DNA of 64,000 nt from Geobacillus kaustophilus (GCF_000948285.1 NZ_JYBP01000003.1:3348001-3412000), one strand, 5' to 3'. Shown: positions 16,689 to 26,358, counted from the first letter of the stretch. Numbers and translations: made by a program. Notes: a model not told the origin generated them from the letters alone.

Positions 16689-17301
16689 ACAATCAATCCC
16701 CTGGCCTCCATAAAAAAATGAGTCGGCTCCGCATCCGTCGTCTCATGAATCGACTCGTACTGGGGATGATCAGCATCATTTCCGCAACCGTCTTTTTGAT
16801 CATCTTATCCCTTCTTTATACGATCGTGCGAAAAGGGTTGCCAGACATTGATATACATTTTCTCATAGGACTGCCCGAAGAAATCGACGCTGGAGGAGGA
16901 GTTGGGCCGTTCTTATGGAACTCGATTTACATTCTCGTGCTATCATTGCTTTTGTCGTTGTCCATCGGAATTGGAGCCGGTATTTTTTAGTGGAATACGC
17001 CCCAAACAACCGAATCATGGAATGGGTGAGGGCGGCCATTGAAAGCTTGGCATCTGTCCCGTCGATTGTGTTTGGTCTATTTGGTTACGCCTTGTTTGTG
17101 GAATACTTTCAAATCGGCGTGACCATTTTAGGAGCATCCATCACATTGGCATTGCTCAATCTCCCAGTTTTAGCCTGCGTCTCCGAAGAAGCGATCACGG
17201 CGGTTCCCTCCGCTTGGAGGGAAGCCTCCTTCGCTTTAGGCGCAACCAAAGCACAGACCATTGTCAAAACGGTGCTCCCTGCCGCCCTTATTTCATTTTG
17301 A
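16685..17301 (+). pseudogene. pstA: Broken and truncated phosphate ABC permease PstA
   Basis: The first 101 codons give a PstA N terminus (a transmembrane segment, then GPFLWNSIYILVLSLLLSLSIGIGAGIF) and end at a TAG. Reading resumes one frame over as VEYAPNNRIMEWVRAAIESLASVPSIVFGLFGYALF, then EEAITAVPSAWREASFALGATKAQT, all classic PstA. The break is in a run of six T (16983-16988); seven T would restore the frame. The protein then stops at LPAALISF, where PstA normally continues through the EAA loop and another membrane helix. So there is both a homopolymer frameshift and a 3' deletion. Confidence 0.9.
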
Positions 17302-17782
17302 CATGAAATAAGACCGTCTCGCCTTTTTTGGCTGATGCCTCGGCCTCTCTCTCGAGGCTTTCGAGGGCGTCGCCGTTCGTGATGATGATCGGCGTCACCG
17401 CGCTTTTCGCTTTCTCGCGCACAAGCGGCAAGTCGACAGAAAGAAGCCGATCGCCCCGTTTCACTCGGTCGCCGGCTTTGACATAGGCGGTGAATCCTTC
17501 TCCGTTCATCGACACGGTGTCGATGCCGACATGGATGAGCAGCTCCACACCCGCTTCCGAACGCAAGCCAATAGCGTGTTTCGTCGGAAAGAGCTGGATG
17601 ATTTCACCATCGACCGGGGCGACGACATCCCCATCCGCCGGATCGATGGCGATGCCATCGCCCATCATGTTTTGCGCAAACACCGGATCCGGCACGTCTT
17701 CAAGCCGCATGATCGTCCCGTCAAGCGGCGCGGTGATCGTCTCTTCCTTCGGTGGCTGCTTGCCAAACCATTTTTTGAACAA
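17288..17782 (-). CDS. crr: PTS glucose-type enzyme IIA component
   Basis: This is a free-standing EIIA-Glc-type phosphocarrier that passes phosphate from HPr to an EIIB domain of a sugar PTS. The 164-residue protein has the family core: TAPLDGTIMRLEDVPDPVFA, MMGDGIAIDP, the first active-site histidine in PTKHAIGL, and the phosphorylated histidine in GVELLIHVGIDTVSMNG. It is full length. AAAGGATGACGCTC precedes the ATG. Its 3' end overlaps the broken end of pstA on the other strand, marking a deletion junction. No EIIBC partner is in the window. Confidence 0.94.
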   Translation of the reverse strand: MFKKWFGKQPPKEETITAPLDGTIMRLEDVPDPVFAQNMMGDGIAIDPADGDVVAPVDGEIIQLFPTKHAIGLRSEAGVELLIHVGIDTVSMNGEGFTAYVKAGDRVKRGDRLLSVDLPLVREKAKSAVTPIIITNGDALESLEREAEASAKKGETVLFHVKMK

Positions 17783-17839
17783 CGAGCGTCATCCTTTCTA
17801 TTCGGTTTGTCTGACAACAAGTATACCGAAACGGAAGAA

Positions 17840-18134
17840 GAGTGCCAACCGCGCCGCCGAGATCCGGCGTTTTGACGCCATCGGCGGTGACATCCTCGAT
17901 CGTTTGCAACAAGAAGGCGCCAATCTTTTCTTCGCCGAAATGGTCAAGCACGAGTTTCACCGCCCAAATTTGCCCGATCGGATTGGCGATGCCTTTGCCG
18001 TAAATATCCGGCGCCGAGCCGTGCACCGGCTCAAACATTGACGGGTATTTGCCGTTGACGTTGATGTTCGCCACATGAACGGCTTTCTTGCCAATTCCAT
18101 CGCTGGGAATGACGGCAATGTCCCATTTTTTCAT
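17840..18134 (-). pseudogene. Tartrate/isopropylmalate-type dehydrogenase remnant with an internal deletion
   Basis: The N terminus MKKWDIAVIPSDGIGKK matches the start of tartrate dehydrogenase/decarboxylase (YcsA type). Within about 20 residues it jumps to the C-terminal third: NINVNGKYPSMFEPVHGSAPDIYGKGIANPIGQIWA and LVLDHFGEEKIGAFLL, normally beyond residue 250. Roughly 230-240 residues are missing. The tail also changes after TPDLGG into the upstream region of the EIIA gene. SDG replaces the usual GDG. The frame is open but cannot encode a working enzyme. Confidence 0.85.
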
Positions 18135-18272
18135 TCTTGGGAGAATTCCTTCTTTCCTTCCTTGGACAGAAAGCGCAGGTATTCCTTTCTTTCACCATAC
18201 AATAACGATGGTGGATTCACATTTATGATAAAATGAAACTACAAATCATATGGACGATGCGAGGGAGTCAAT

Positions 18273-19508
18273 ATGTCTTATGATACCGACCCGTTCCGCG
18301 GCGAATTTGAAAGCCTTGAAGAGTTTGCCGACCGCGTCAGCGATGTGCTGCAATGTCCGGTGACGATCGAAGACGCGAACCATCGGCTTATCGCCTACAG
18401 CGCCCACGACGATTACACCGACCCGGCGCGGACGGCGACGATCATCAGCCGGCGCGTGCCGGAAAAAGTGATCAACAGCTTGTGGAAGCAAGGCGCCATC
18501 CCAGCGCTTCTCAAAAGCCGCGAGCCGGTGCGCATCCCGCCGATTCCAGACGTCGGCCTCGGAAGCCGCGTCGCTGTGTCGATTTGGAAAAACGATGAGG
18601 TGATCGGCTTCATTTGGGTGCTTGAGACAAACCGCACCCTCTCTCCGGAAGAGATGGAATGGCTGAAGCTGGCGGCGAAAGCGGCAAAAAACAAGGTGCT
18701 GCAGCTGTATATGCGCAAAAACAAAAAAGAAGAGCGGGTGCAAGAGCTGTTTTGGAAGCTGCTCACCGGCCATATCTCGACCGAAGACGAAATTCGCGCC
18801 CATCTTGCTGCGATGCAAATTACGGCAGCGCCGCAGTTTGCCGTCGTCGTCTTCCGTTTTGCGGCCGATTTGACCGCCGAAATGGAGCGGCAAATTTCCT
18901 ACCTGTTGCAAACAACCCAGCAACTTCCGCTCCTTCTTTATACGACCGACGGCCGCGATGTCATTTTGCTTGGGGCGCCCAAAACCGACCAGCCATTGAA
19001 AGAGCTGAACGCGTTCATCGAATCGTTCGCCTCCAAAATGAAAGAGCGGTTTCACATCCACGATGTGCAATGCGGGTTCGGCGGTGTATATGGCGTCTGT
19101 CGCCTCATTGAAAAAAGCTACCGCGAAGCGCTCGCCGTCCTGGCGCTGAAAGAAAAGCTCGGCGATGAAATCAAGTCGGTTTACGGCTATGCCCAGCTTG
19201 GCATTTACCAATTTTTCGACTTTTTGCTTGAACAAAAGCGGCAAGGGGAATGGACGAACCCAGCGTTAACGAAGCTGCAATCGTACGACCAGAAGCATCA
19301 TAGCGACTTGGTGAAAACGTTTGAAACGTTTTTTGACCATAACGAAAACGTGCAAGAAACCGCCGACGCCCTCAACGTTCACCCGAACACGCTTGCTTAT
19401 CGGCTCAAGCGGATCGCCGACATCGCCGAACTGGATCTGCATGACATGAATCAAAAAATCAAATTATACATTGATATTAAATTAGCGAAATACGAAGCGC
19501 GCGGTTGA
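18273..19508 (+). CDS. adeR: PucR-type transcriptional activator AdeR (regulator of ald)
   Basis: AdeR (YukF) of B. subtilis activates the alanine dehydrogenase gene in response to alanine. The 411-residue protein has an N-terminal sensory region (about 1-150), a central GGDEF-like PucR linker (about 155-300) and a C-terminal PucR helix-turn-helix with NVQETADALNVHPNTLAYRLKRI near residue 360. GAGGGAG precedes the ATG. It lies 116 bases upstream of ald in the same direction, the order found in Bacillus. The target assignment rests on homology and context. Confidence 0.92.
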   Translation: MSYDTDPFRGEFESLEEFADRVSDVLQCPVTIEDANHRLIAYSAHDDYTDPARTATIISRRVPEKVINSLWKQGAIPALLKSREPVRIPPIPDVGLGSRVAVSIWKNDEVIGFIWVLETNRTLSPEEMEWLKLAAKAAKNKVLQLYMRKNKKEERVQELFWKLLTGHISTEDEIRAHLAAMQITAAPQFAVVVFRFAADLTAEMERQISYLLQTTQQLPLLLYTTDGRDVILLGAPKTDQPLKELNAFIESFASKMKERFHIHDVQCGFGGVYGVCRLIEKSYREALAVLALKEKLGDEIKSVYGYAQLGIYQFFDFLLEQKRQGEWTNPALTKLQSYDQKHHSDLVKTFETFFDHNENVQETADALNVHPNTLAYRLKRIADIAELDLHDMNQKIKLYIDIKLAKYEARG

Positions 19509-19624
19509 ATTTGTGGAAATCCACAAAATCCGGGCGCTTCTTTCTCTTTTTTGAACAATGCCGGTCTCATTCTCTCTCTCTTATACTATAAGTAAGGCCA
19601 ATTTTATGAGGAGGAACGATATCC

Positions 19625-20758
19625 ATGATTATTGGAGTGCCAAAGGAAATCAAAAATAACGAAAACCGCGTCGCCATTACGCCGGCTGGCGTTTTGTCAT
19701 TCGTTCAGGCAGGACATACGGTGCTCATTGAGAAAGAGGCGGGGGTTGGAAGCGGTTTCAGCGACAGCGATTACGCCCGTGCCGGAGCACAAATCATCGA
19801 GCGGACGGAGGATGTTTGGGCGCAAGCCGATATGGTGATGAAAGTGAAAGAGCCGCTGCCAAGCGAATACGGTTACTTCCGCCCAGGTCTCATTTTGTTC
19901 ACCTATTTGCATTTGGCCGCCGACCCAGAGTTGACGCGCGCGTTAAAAGAGAGCGGCGTCATTGCCATCGCCTATGAGACAGTGCAAGTAGGCCGCACGC
20001 TGCCGTTGCTCACGCCGATGAGCGAAGTCGCCGGACGGATGGCGGCGCAAATCGGAGCGCAATTTTTAGAAAAGCCGTACGGCGGCAAAGGCATTTTGCT
20101 TGGCGGCGTCCCAGGCGTCGCCCGCGGCAAAGTGACGATCATCGGCGGCGGGGTCGTCGGCACGAATGCGGCGAAAGTCGCCGTCGGCCTTGGCGCGGAT
20201 GTCACGATCATCGACTTGAACGCCGACCGCCTGCGCGAACTCGATGATATTTTCGGCAACCAAATTACGACGCTCATGTCCAACCCGATGAACATCGCCG
20301 AAGCGGTCGCAGAGGCCGACCTTGTCATCGGCGCTGTCCTCATCCCAGGGGCGCGGGCGCCGAAGCTCGTCACGGAGGATATGGTAAAAGCGATGAAACC
20401 GGGTTCGGTCATCGTCGATGTCGCCATCGACCAAGGGGGCATTGTCGAGACGAGCGACCACGTCACGACACACGACGACCCGACGTACGTCAAACACGGC
20501 GTCGTCCATTATGCGGTCGCCAATATGCCGGGGGCTGTTCCGCGCACCTCGACGATCGCCTTGACGAACGTCACGATCCCGTACGCCTTGCAAATCGCCA
20601 ACAAAGGCGTCATCCAAGCCATCACCGACAGCCCGGCGCTTGAGCTTGGTGTCAACGTCGCCAACGGCGAAATCACATACGAAGCCGTCGCCCGCGACCT
20701 CGGCTACCGCTACGTCCCGGCCCGCGAAGCGCTCGGCAAAACGTTGGCCGCCAACTAA
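19625..20758 (+). CDS. ald: Alanine dehydrogenase
   Basis: The enzyme catalyses NAD-dependent oxidative deamination of L-alanine to pyruvate and ammonium. It is used for alanine catabolism and needed for normal sporulation in B. subtilis. The 377-residue product is full length. Visible are [20 protein letters not shown], substrate-binding Lys 75 in MKVKEPLP, catalytic His 96 in TYLHLAADP, the Rossmann motif [11 protein letters not shown] near residue 175, and IDQGG with the catalytic-type Asp near 270. GAGGAGGAACGATATCC precedes the ATG. adeR lies just upstream, and a terminator follows. Confidence 0.98.
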   Translation: MIIGVPKEIKNNENRVAITPAGVLSFVQAGHTVLIEKEAGVGSGFSDSDYARAGAQIIERTEDVWAQADMVMKVKEPLPSEYGYFRPGLILFTYLHLAADPELTRALKESGVIAIAYETVQVGRTLPLLTPMSEVAGRMAAQIGAQFLEKPYGGKGILLGGVPGVARGKVTIIGGGVVGTNAAKVAVGLGADVTIIDLNADRLRELDDIFGNQITTLMSNPMNIAEAVAEADLVIGAVLIPGARAPKLVTEDMVKAMKPGSVIVDVAIDQGGIVETSDHVTTHDDPTYVKHGVVHYAVANMPGAVPRTSTIALTNVTIPYALQIANKGVIQAITDSPALELGVNVANGEITYEAVARDLGYRYVPAREALGKTLAAN

Positions 20759-20828
20759 CCGTGATGGACACAGCCGGCAATACGCACTGCCGGCCGCCTG
20801 TTGATCATTGTCCATTCTCATCATAGAT

Positions 20829-20857
20829 CTCGCCCGCCTACAGCGGGCGGCTTTTTT
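20829..20857 (+). terminator. Terminator downstream of ald
   Basis: GCCCGC / GCGGGC with a CTACA loop is followed by GGC and seven T. Confidence 0.85.
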
Positions 20858-20946
20858 TGTATCCGTTTCGTTATGCAAAATCATTTTCGTTCGGCGAAGC
20901 GGGCATTGTATAATAAAAGATAGAAAGCTGGAAAGAAGGTGGTTTC

Positions 20947-21513
20947 ATGAACTTTCCGGAAAAACAAGCGGTGTCGCTTGAAGAATTTTACCGCATGCGG
21001 GAAACAACCGATCGCATTTTAGAATACATTGATGGCATCGTGTTGATGTCTCCCTACCCTTCGACCCACCATCAACGCATATCGGGGCGGCTGCACGTCA
21101 AACTATTCCATTTTTTAGAAAAAAAGCCGTGCGAAGTGTTTCATGCCCCTTTTGATATCGAACTGAAGAGTGAACGGATCGAAGGCAAGAAAATCGTCGT
21201 TCCTGATTTAACCGTGATTTGTGATCCAAGCGGATTAACAGATACAAAATTTGTCGGCGTTCCAACGTTGATCATTGAAATTTTAAGTCCTTCCAACCAA
21301 GCGTATGATCTCGTGTTCAAATTGAATTTGTATATGCAATACGGGGTCCGTGAATATTGGATCGTGAATCCGATGCACCGTGTTGTGCAAATCTACTCGC
21401 TTAATGACGACGGACAATATGAACAAGCCGGCGTCTGGAAAGAAACCGGCATGGCCTGTTCGCGCGCGCTTGACGGCTTTTCTGTTGATGTAGAACCACT
21501 ATTTCGTCCTTGA
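20947..21513 (+). CDS. Uma2-family (DUF820) putative restriction-endonuclease-fold protein
   Basis: Uma2/DUF820 proteins have a PD-(D/E)XK nuclease fold and are abundant in cyanobacteria and some Firmicutes; their cellular role is mostly unknown. The 188-residue protein shows EEFYRMRETTDRILEYIDGIVLMSPYPSTHHQ at the N terminus, with catalytic-type Glu, then VVPDLTVICD (the PD) and TLIIEILSPSN (the E.x motif), plus KLNLYMQYGVREYWIVNP. AAGAAGGTGG precedes the ATG. It is a single gene between ald and pdxK with no toxin-antitoxin partner. Confidence 0.88.
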   Translation: MNFPEKQAVSLEEFYRMRETTDRILEYIDGIVLMSPYPSTHHQRISGRLHVKLFHFLEKKPCEVFHAPFDIELKSERIEGKKIVVPDLTVICDPSGLTDTKFVGVPTLIIEILSPSNQAYDLVFKLNLYMQYGVREYWIVNPMHRVVQIYSLNDDGQYEQAGVWKETGMACSRALDGFSVDVEPLFRP

Positions 21514-21558
21514 GGGCGACTTCATGATATAATCTTGTGGAACAAAGGAGTGATGACG

Positions 21559-22374
21559 ATGACGATGCCAAAAGCATTAACGATCGCCGGGTCGGACAGC
21601 AGCGGCGGCGCCGGACTGCAGGCGGATTTGAAAACGTTCCAAGAGCTTGGCGTCTACGGAATGACAGCAATCACGACGATCGTCGCCATGGATCCGCACA
21701 ACCGGTGGGCGCACCAAGTGTTCCCCGTCGACCTCGCAACGATCGAAGCCCAGCTAGAGACGATCATCGTCGGCGTCGGGATTGATGCCTTAAAAACAGG
21801 AATGCTTCCGACAACGGACATCATTGAGCTAGCGGCGCGGACGATCGAAAAACATGGGTTGAAAAATGCGGTCGTCGATCCAGTTATGGTTTGCAAAGGG
21901 GCCGATGAGCCGCTTCATCCGGAAAATACGGTGTGCTACCGCGAAACGCTCGTGCCAAAAGCGACGGTTGTGACGCCGAACTTGTTTGAAGCGGCGCAAC
22001 TGGCCGGCCTGCCGCGCATTGAGACGATCGAAGATATGAAAGAAGCGGCTGGGCGCATCCATGAGCTTGGCGCCCAATACGTCATCGTCAAAGGCGGGCG
22101 GAAAATTCCGCACGACTATGCGGTCGACGTCCTTTACGACGGGAAAACGTTTGAGCTGCTCGAGTCGGAGTGGATTGAAACGACGTATACGCACGGAGCG
22201 GGCTGCACGTTCTCGGCCGCCATCGCCGCCGAGCTGGCCAAAGGGCGTCCGGTGAAAGACGCCATTGCGACCGCGAAGGCGTTCATCACCGCGGCGATCC
22301 GCCATTCGTTCCCATTAAACGAATATGTCGGCCCGACGCATCACGGGGCGTATCGCCTCTATGGAGAAAAATAG
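21559..22374 (+). CDS. pdxK: Pyridoxine/pyridoxal/pyridoxamine kinase
   Basis: PdxK phosphorylates B6 vitamers in the PLP salvage pathway. The 271-residue ribokinase-fold protein has ALTIAGSDSSGGAGLQADLKTF at the N terminus, KTGMLPT, DPVMVCKGAD, VTPNLFEAAQLAG and the anion-hole THGAGCTFSAAIAAELA near residue 212. It is much closer to B. subtilis PdxK (formerly called ThiD/YwdB) than to true hydroxymethylpyrimidine kinases, although both share the fold. Three in-frame ATGs follow AAAGGAG; the one at 21559 has the best spacing (8 bases). Confidence 0.9.
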   Translation: MTMPKALTIAGSDSSGGAGLQADLKTFQELGVYGMTAITTIVAMDPHNRWAHQVFPVDLATIEAQLETIIVGVGIDALKTGMLPTTDIIELAARTIEKHGLKNAVVDPVMVCKGADEPLHPENTVCYRETLVPKATVVTPNLFEAAQLAGLPRIETIEDMKEAAGRIHELGAQYVIVKGGRKIPHDYAVDVLYDGKTFELLESEWIETTYTHGAGCTFSAAIAAELAKGRPVKDAIATAKAFITAAIRHSFPLNEYVGPTHHGAYRLYGEK

Positions 22375-22398
22375 GCAAGGCCTCAGCCTTGTCTTTTT
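22375..22398 (+). terminator. Terminator of pdxK
   Basis: CAAGGC / GCCTTG with a CTCA loop is followed by TCTTTTTCC, immediately after the pdxK stop. Confidence 0.85.
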
Positions 22399-22527
22399 CC
22401 GCAGCTCCCCTCCTTGGAATTAGGAAGAGAGCGAGGCCTGCGCATACCGAAAAAGCAAATGCCTCCAAACGATTTTCATGGTGCTCAAATAGATGCCATA
22501 TAGAAATAGAAAGGAAGGTTGCCGCCA

Positions 22528-23388
22528 TTGCGCGTCTCGGCTGTCCAATATCATCTTCACACCATCCGTTCGTTCGATGAATTTGCGGCGCAAGTGACGC
22601 ATTACGTCAAAACGGCGCAAGAGTTTGACGCCGAGTTTGTGTTGTTTCCGGAGTTTTTCACAACCCAGCTGCTTTCAATTCCGCTTGACGACGAACGGCA
22701 AACGGCGATTGATGACTTGCCGAATTATACCGAAAAATACACCGAGCTGTTTGTATCGCTCGCCAAAGACACCGGCATGTATTTGATCGGCGGCACGCAT
22801 GTCATCCGCCAAAACGGCAAGCTGTACAATGCCGCCCACTTGTTTACACCAGACGGAACGATCCACCGCCAGGCGAAGCTGCATATCACCCCGACCGAGG
22901 TTAACGAGTGGAACATCGCCCCGGGCGACGGGCTTCATGTCTTCGAAACGGACAAGGCGACGATCGCCATTTTGACGTGCTATGACATCGAGTTCCCGGA
23001 AATCGTCCGCCTGGCGCGCGCCAAAGGGGCGGACGTCATCTTCTGTCCGTCGTGCACCGACGACCGACACGGGTTTTACCGCGTAAGGTATTGCTGCCAC
23101 GCGCGGGCGATCGAGAACGAAGTGTATGTCGTCGCGACCGGCACCGTCGGTTCGCTCCCGACGGTCGACTTTATGCGCGCCAACTTCGGCCAAGCGGCCG
23201 TCATCACGCCAAACGACATCCCGTTCCCGCAAGGCGGCGTGCTTGCGTCGGGCGAGATCAACAACGACATGGTCATTACCGCTGACCTCGACTTGTCGCT
23301 TCTTCGCAAAGTGCGGGAAAAAGGATCGGTCGCGACATGGCGCGACCGGCGCATCGACTTGTACCCGGACTGGGACACCATGGCGTAA
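22528..23388 (+). CDS. Nitrilase-superfamily carbon-nitrogen hydrolase
   Basis: The product belongs to the carbon-nitrogen hydrolase family (amidases, carbamoylases), resembling the hydrolase part of B. subtilis YhcX. The Glu-Lys-Cys triad is visible: Glu in LFPEFFTTQ (residue 42), Lys in RQAKLHITP (117) and Cys in LTCYDIEFPE (151). With 286 residues it is a complete single domain. I chose the TTG at 22528, 9 bases after AAGGAAGG; a TTG at 22519 directly abuts that site. The substrate is not predictable. It lies alone between pdxK and the convergent putP. Confidence 0.88.
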   Translation: MRVSAVQYHLHTIRSFDEFAAQVTHYVKTAQEFDAEFVLFPEFFTTQLLSIPLDDERQTAIDDLPNYTEKYTELFVSLAKDTGMYLIGGTHVIRQNGKLYNAAHLFTPDGTIHRQAKLHITPTEVNEWNIAPGDGLHVFETDKATIAILTCYDIEFPEIVRLARAKGADVIFCPSCTDDRHGFYRVRYCCHARAIENEVYVVATGTVGSLPTVDFMRANFGQAAVITPNDIPFPQGGVLASGEINNDMVITADLDLSLLRKVREKGSVATWRDRRIDLYPDWDTMA

Positions 23389-23640
23389 CATCGGCGGTCC
23401 TCTGCTCTAACCCCGAGCGGAGGGCCGCCGCGCCGCGGCATGTCCGCGGCCAAACCGAAACAGCGCGGCATCGCGGCGCGTGTTGGCATCCGGACCAGAG
23501 CGGGGCGCGACACCTCTTTGCCCCGGCTTAAAGTTGATAATTGCGGCACCGCAACACCTCTATCGCCCGGCCGAAGCGGCAAGGCGGCACGGTGGTCCGC
23601 AACAACGTCTATACTTGAGGACAAAATGCCGATCATGGCG

Positions 23641-23670
23641 ACAGGGTGTCCCCGCCGAGGGACACCCTGT
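23641..23670. terminator. Perfect 12-pair hairpin between convergent hydrolase and putP genes
   Basis: ACAGGGTGTCCC / GGGACACCCTGT with a six-base loop sits 9 bases from the putP stop. No long T run follows on either side, so it is a weak or bidirectional terminator or an mRNA end-stabiliser. The preceding 250 bases (23389-23640) are GC-rich, with another long hairpin at about 23394-23430 and no gene. Confidence 0.6.
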
Positions 23671-23679
23671 TCATTTCGC

Positions 23680-25137
23680 TTATGACAGCGACTTCTTAAA
23701 CTGATCAAACTGTTCCGCCACTTTTCCTTCCGGCGCTTTTGTCAACAGGCTCACGACGACAATAGCGGCGAGGCTCGCGGCGAAGCCTGGAATCATTTCA
23801 TACAGCAGCTCTTTCAAATACTCCGACTGCGTCCAAAGAATGACCGTTACCGCCCCGGCGACCATACCGGCGAGCGCCCCCCATTTCGTCATCCGCCGCC
23901 AGCATAAGCTAAGCAAAATGACTGGGCCAAACGATGCGCCGAATCCAGCCCAGGCGTACCCGACCAAGTTTAAAATCGTGTCGTTTTTCGTGTACGCCAG
24001 CGCTGTCGCGACAATGGCGACTAACAGCACCGACAGGCGCCCGACGAAGACAAGTTCTTTGTCCGAAGCAGAGCGGCGGAACACGACTTTATACAAGTCT
24101 TCGGTCAGCGAGCTCGAGGTGACGAGCAGCTGCGACGAAATCGTACTCATAATGGCCGCTAAAATCGCCGCCAGCAAAAACCCGGTAATAATCGGATGGA
24201 ATAAAATGTGCCCGAGCTTAATAAATACCGTTTCCGGGTCATCCAACTTCATGCCGCGCTGTGAAAAGTAAGCGATTCCAAAAAGCCCCGTCAACATCGC
24301 TCCGACAACGGAGAAAATCATCCAACCCATGCCGATGCGACGGGCGCTTTTCATTTCTTTGACCGACTTGATCGCCATAAAGCGGACGATAATGTGCGGC
24401 TGGCCGAAATAGCCGAGCCCCCAAGCGAATAACGAAATAATGCCAAGAACACTTGCTCCCTTCCATAAATCCAGCAAATTCGGGTCAATGTCATGAATCG
24501 TCTTGATCGTATCCACTGGCCCTCCTGTATGGAACAGCGTCACCACCGGCACCAGAATCAACGCAATGAACATAATCGTCCCTTGCACAAAGTCCGTCCA
24601 ACTGACAGCCAAAAAGCCGCCAAACAGCGTATAGGCGATCACAACGCCGCCAACGATCCACAAACCTGTATGGTAGCTGACGCCAAACGAGTTTTCAAAC
24701 AGCACGCCGCCCGAAACAAGGCCGGACGATACATAAAACGTGAAAAAGACCATAATGACAATGCCGGACACCATCCGCAACAACTTCGACGCATCGCCGA
24801 AACGGTTTTCCAAAAACTCGGGAATGGTAATCGAATCGTTCGCCACTTCCGTATAGACGCGCAAGCGCGGCGCAACGAACAGCCAGTTTGCATAAGCGCC
24901 AAGCGTCAAGCCGATGACGATCCATGCGGCGCTCACTCCATCGATATACATCGCCCCCGGCAACCCCATGAGCAGCCAGCCGCTCATGTCGGAAGCCCCG
25001 GCGCTAAGCGCGGTCACGGCCGGTCCGAGCGTCCGGCCGCCAAGCATATAATCGGACAAATTCGACGTCCGTTTATACGCCCAATAGCCAATCCAAAGCA
25101 TGCCAACTAAGTAGACAATGACAGAAAATAAAACCAT
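23680..25137 (-). CDS. putP: Sodium/proline symporter PutP
   Basis: PutP is a sodium:solute symporter (SSS family) that imports proline for use as carbon and nitrogen source or osmoprotectant. The 485-residue protein has about 13 membrane segments. Key stretches are [34 protein letters not shown] (the Na+/proline site region of helix 2), [16 protein letters not shown]-like sequence, and [25 protein letters not shown] (Na+-binding Ser/Thr in helix 9). The ATG at 25137 follows GGAAGGGGAG; upstream in-frame codons are AT-rich junk. It is monocistronic and divergent from artJ. Confidence 0.95.
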   Translation of the reverse strand: MVLFSVIVYLVGMLWIGYWAYKRTSNLSDYMLGGRTLGPAVTALSAGASDMSGWLLMGLPGAMYIDGVSAAWIVIGLTLGAYANWLFVAPRLRVYTEVANDSITIPEFLENRFGDASKLLRMVSGIVIMVFFTFYVSSGLVSGGVLFENSFGVSYHTGLWIVGGVVIAYTLFGGFLAVSWTDFVQGTIMFIALILVPVVTLFHTGGPVDTIKTIHDIDPNLLDLWKGASVLGIISLFAWGLGYFGQPHIIVRFMAIKSVKEMKSARRIGMGWMIFSVVGAMLTGLFGIAYFSQRGMKLDDPETVFIKLGHILFHPIITGFLLAAILAAIMSTISSQLLVTSSSLTEDLYKVVFRRSASDKELVFVGRLSVLLVAIVATALAYTKNDTILNLVGYAWAGFGASFGPVILLSLCWRRMTKWGALAGMVAGAVTVILWTQSEYLKELLYEMIPGFAASLAAIVVVSLLTKAPEGKVAEQFDQFKKSLS

Positions 25138-25530
25138 GTCATGCTCCCCTTCCTTTGTTGTCTTGTCACCTGACACTATTATCATAACGGAGCAAATAAT
25201 ATTTATACAATAGTATTTATTTTTTTCCAAATCCGATAAAATAAAAGAATTGAAAATAAAGATGTACAACACACCCCCTTTCTGATATAATATTTAGTAA
25301 ATTCAGAATGATCAATAACCGAAACTCCCTTTCATAAACATTATTTCATAAAAATTCAATGCCCTTTTCTTTATCAGGATCAATCCATTGATAAAATAAA
25401 CATTTTCCTATTAAGGAGTGGGTGCCAAAATGTTCAAACCATTATTTTTATAAAATCTATTGCATAACCAAAAAAATATTGATAGTATGATAATCGTTCA
25501 TCGACAATGATTTCAAAGGGGGATTTTCAC
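25138..25530. promoter_or_regulatory. AT-rich regulatory region between putP and artJ
   Basis: This 393-base divergent region contains no ORF with a ribosome binding site. It is strongly AT-rich and must hold the promoters of both genes. TTTCATAAAAATTCAATG at about 25345-25362 has one good ATTCA half of an ARG-box-like operator (TGAAT-N4-ATTCA), and AAATTCAGAATGATCAA lies at about 25299-25315. These are only suggestive of AhrC/ArgR control of artJ. Confidence 0.4.
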
Positions 25531-26358
25531 ATGCTTAAAATGAAGAAAGGTTTATTCGTGGCTGTTGTTGCTGCATTGCTGATGGCGCTCGCTGCCTGCG
25601 GCGGCAAGTCAACGGAAACAAGCTCGTCATCGAGCGGCGGCGGGGAAGCAAAGAAAAAAATCGTCGTCGGAACAGATGCGGCGTTTGCTCCGTTCGAATA
25701 TATGAATAAAGGAAAAATTGTCGGCTTCGACGTCGATCTTCTCGATGCTATTATGAAAGAAGCCGGTCTTGACTACGAATTGCGAAACATCGGCTGGGAT
25801 CCGCTGTTTGCCGCATTGCAAAGCAAAGAAATCGACATGGGCATCTCAGGCATTACGATTAATGATGAACGCAAGCAAACATACGACTTTTCCATTCCTT
25901 ATTTTGAATCCACTCATATGATCATGGTTAAAGAAGGAAGCCCGATTCAAAATGCGCTTGACCTAAAAGGGAAAACAGTGGGTGTACAAAACGGCACCAC
26001 AGGGCAAGAAGCTGTAGAGAAATTGCTTGGGAAAGAGAATAAAAATATCAAAAAGTTTGAAAACACGGTCGTCGCCATTATGGATTTGCTCAACGGCGGT
26101 GTTGATGCAGTTGTCACAGACAACGCGGTAGCCAATGAGTACGTGAAAAACAACCCAGACAAAAAGATCAAAGCGATTGCTGACCCGAAAAACTTCCAAT
26201 CTGAGTTTTATGGTCTCATGTTCCCGAAAGGAAGCGAGTTGAAACCAAAAATCGACGAGGCATTGAAAAAAGTGATCGACAGCGGTAAATACGCAGAAAT
26301 TTACAAAAAATGGTTTGGTACTGAACCGAATATCGAAAGCTTGAAACAAGCCCAATAA
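25531..26358 (+). CDS. artJ: Basic amino acid ABC transporter substrate-binding lipoprotein ArtJ
   Basis: ArtJ is the extracytoplasmic receptor of the ArtJ-(MP)2 importer, described from G. stearothermophilus as binding arginine, lysine and histidine. The 275-residue precursor has a lipoprotein signal peptide with lipobox ALAAC (Cys 23), a Ser/Gly linker, and a family 3 solute-binding domain: VVGTDAAFAPFEYMNKGKIVGFDVDL and MGISGITINDERKQTYDFSIPYF. The ATG at 25531 follows AAAGGGGGA; an in-frame ATG eight codons earlier overlaps that site. A strong hairpin terminator separates it from artM, probably giving excess binding protein over permease. Confidence 0.95.
   Translation: MLKMKKGLFVAVVAALLMALAACGGKSTETSSSSSGGGEAKKKIVVGTDAAFAPFEYMNKGKIVGFDVDLLDAIMKEAGLDYELRNIGWDPLFAALQSKEIDMGISGITINDERKQTYDFSIPYFESTHMIMVKEGSPIQNALDLKGKTVGVQNGTTGQEAVEKLLGKENKNIKKFENTVVAIMDLLNGGVDAVVTDNAVANEYVKNNPDKKIKAIADPKNFQSEFYGLMFPKGSELKPKIDEALKKVIDSGKYAEIYKKWFGTEPNIESLKQAQ

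Noticed and set aside
23389-23640. Overlapping ORFs in the GC-rich stretch between the nitrilase gene and putP
   Set aside because: Open frames exist on both strands but are Arg/Pro-rich, without ribosome binding site; treated as non-coding with hairpins.
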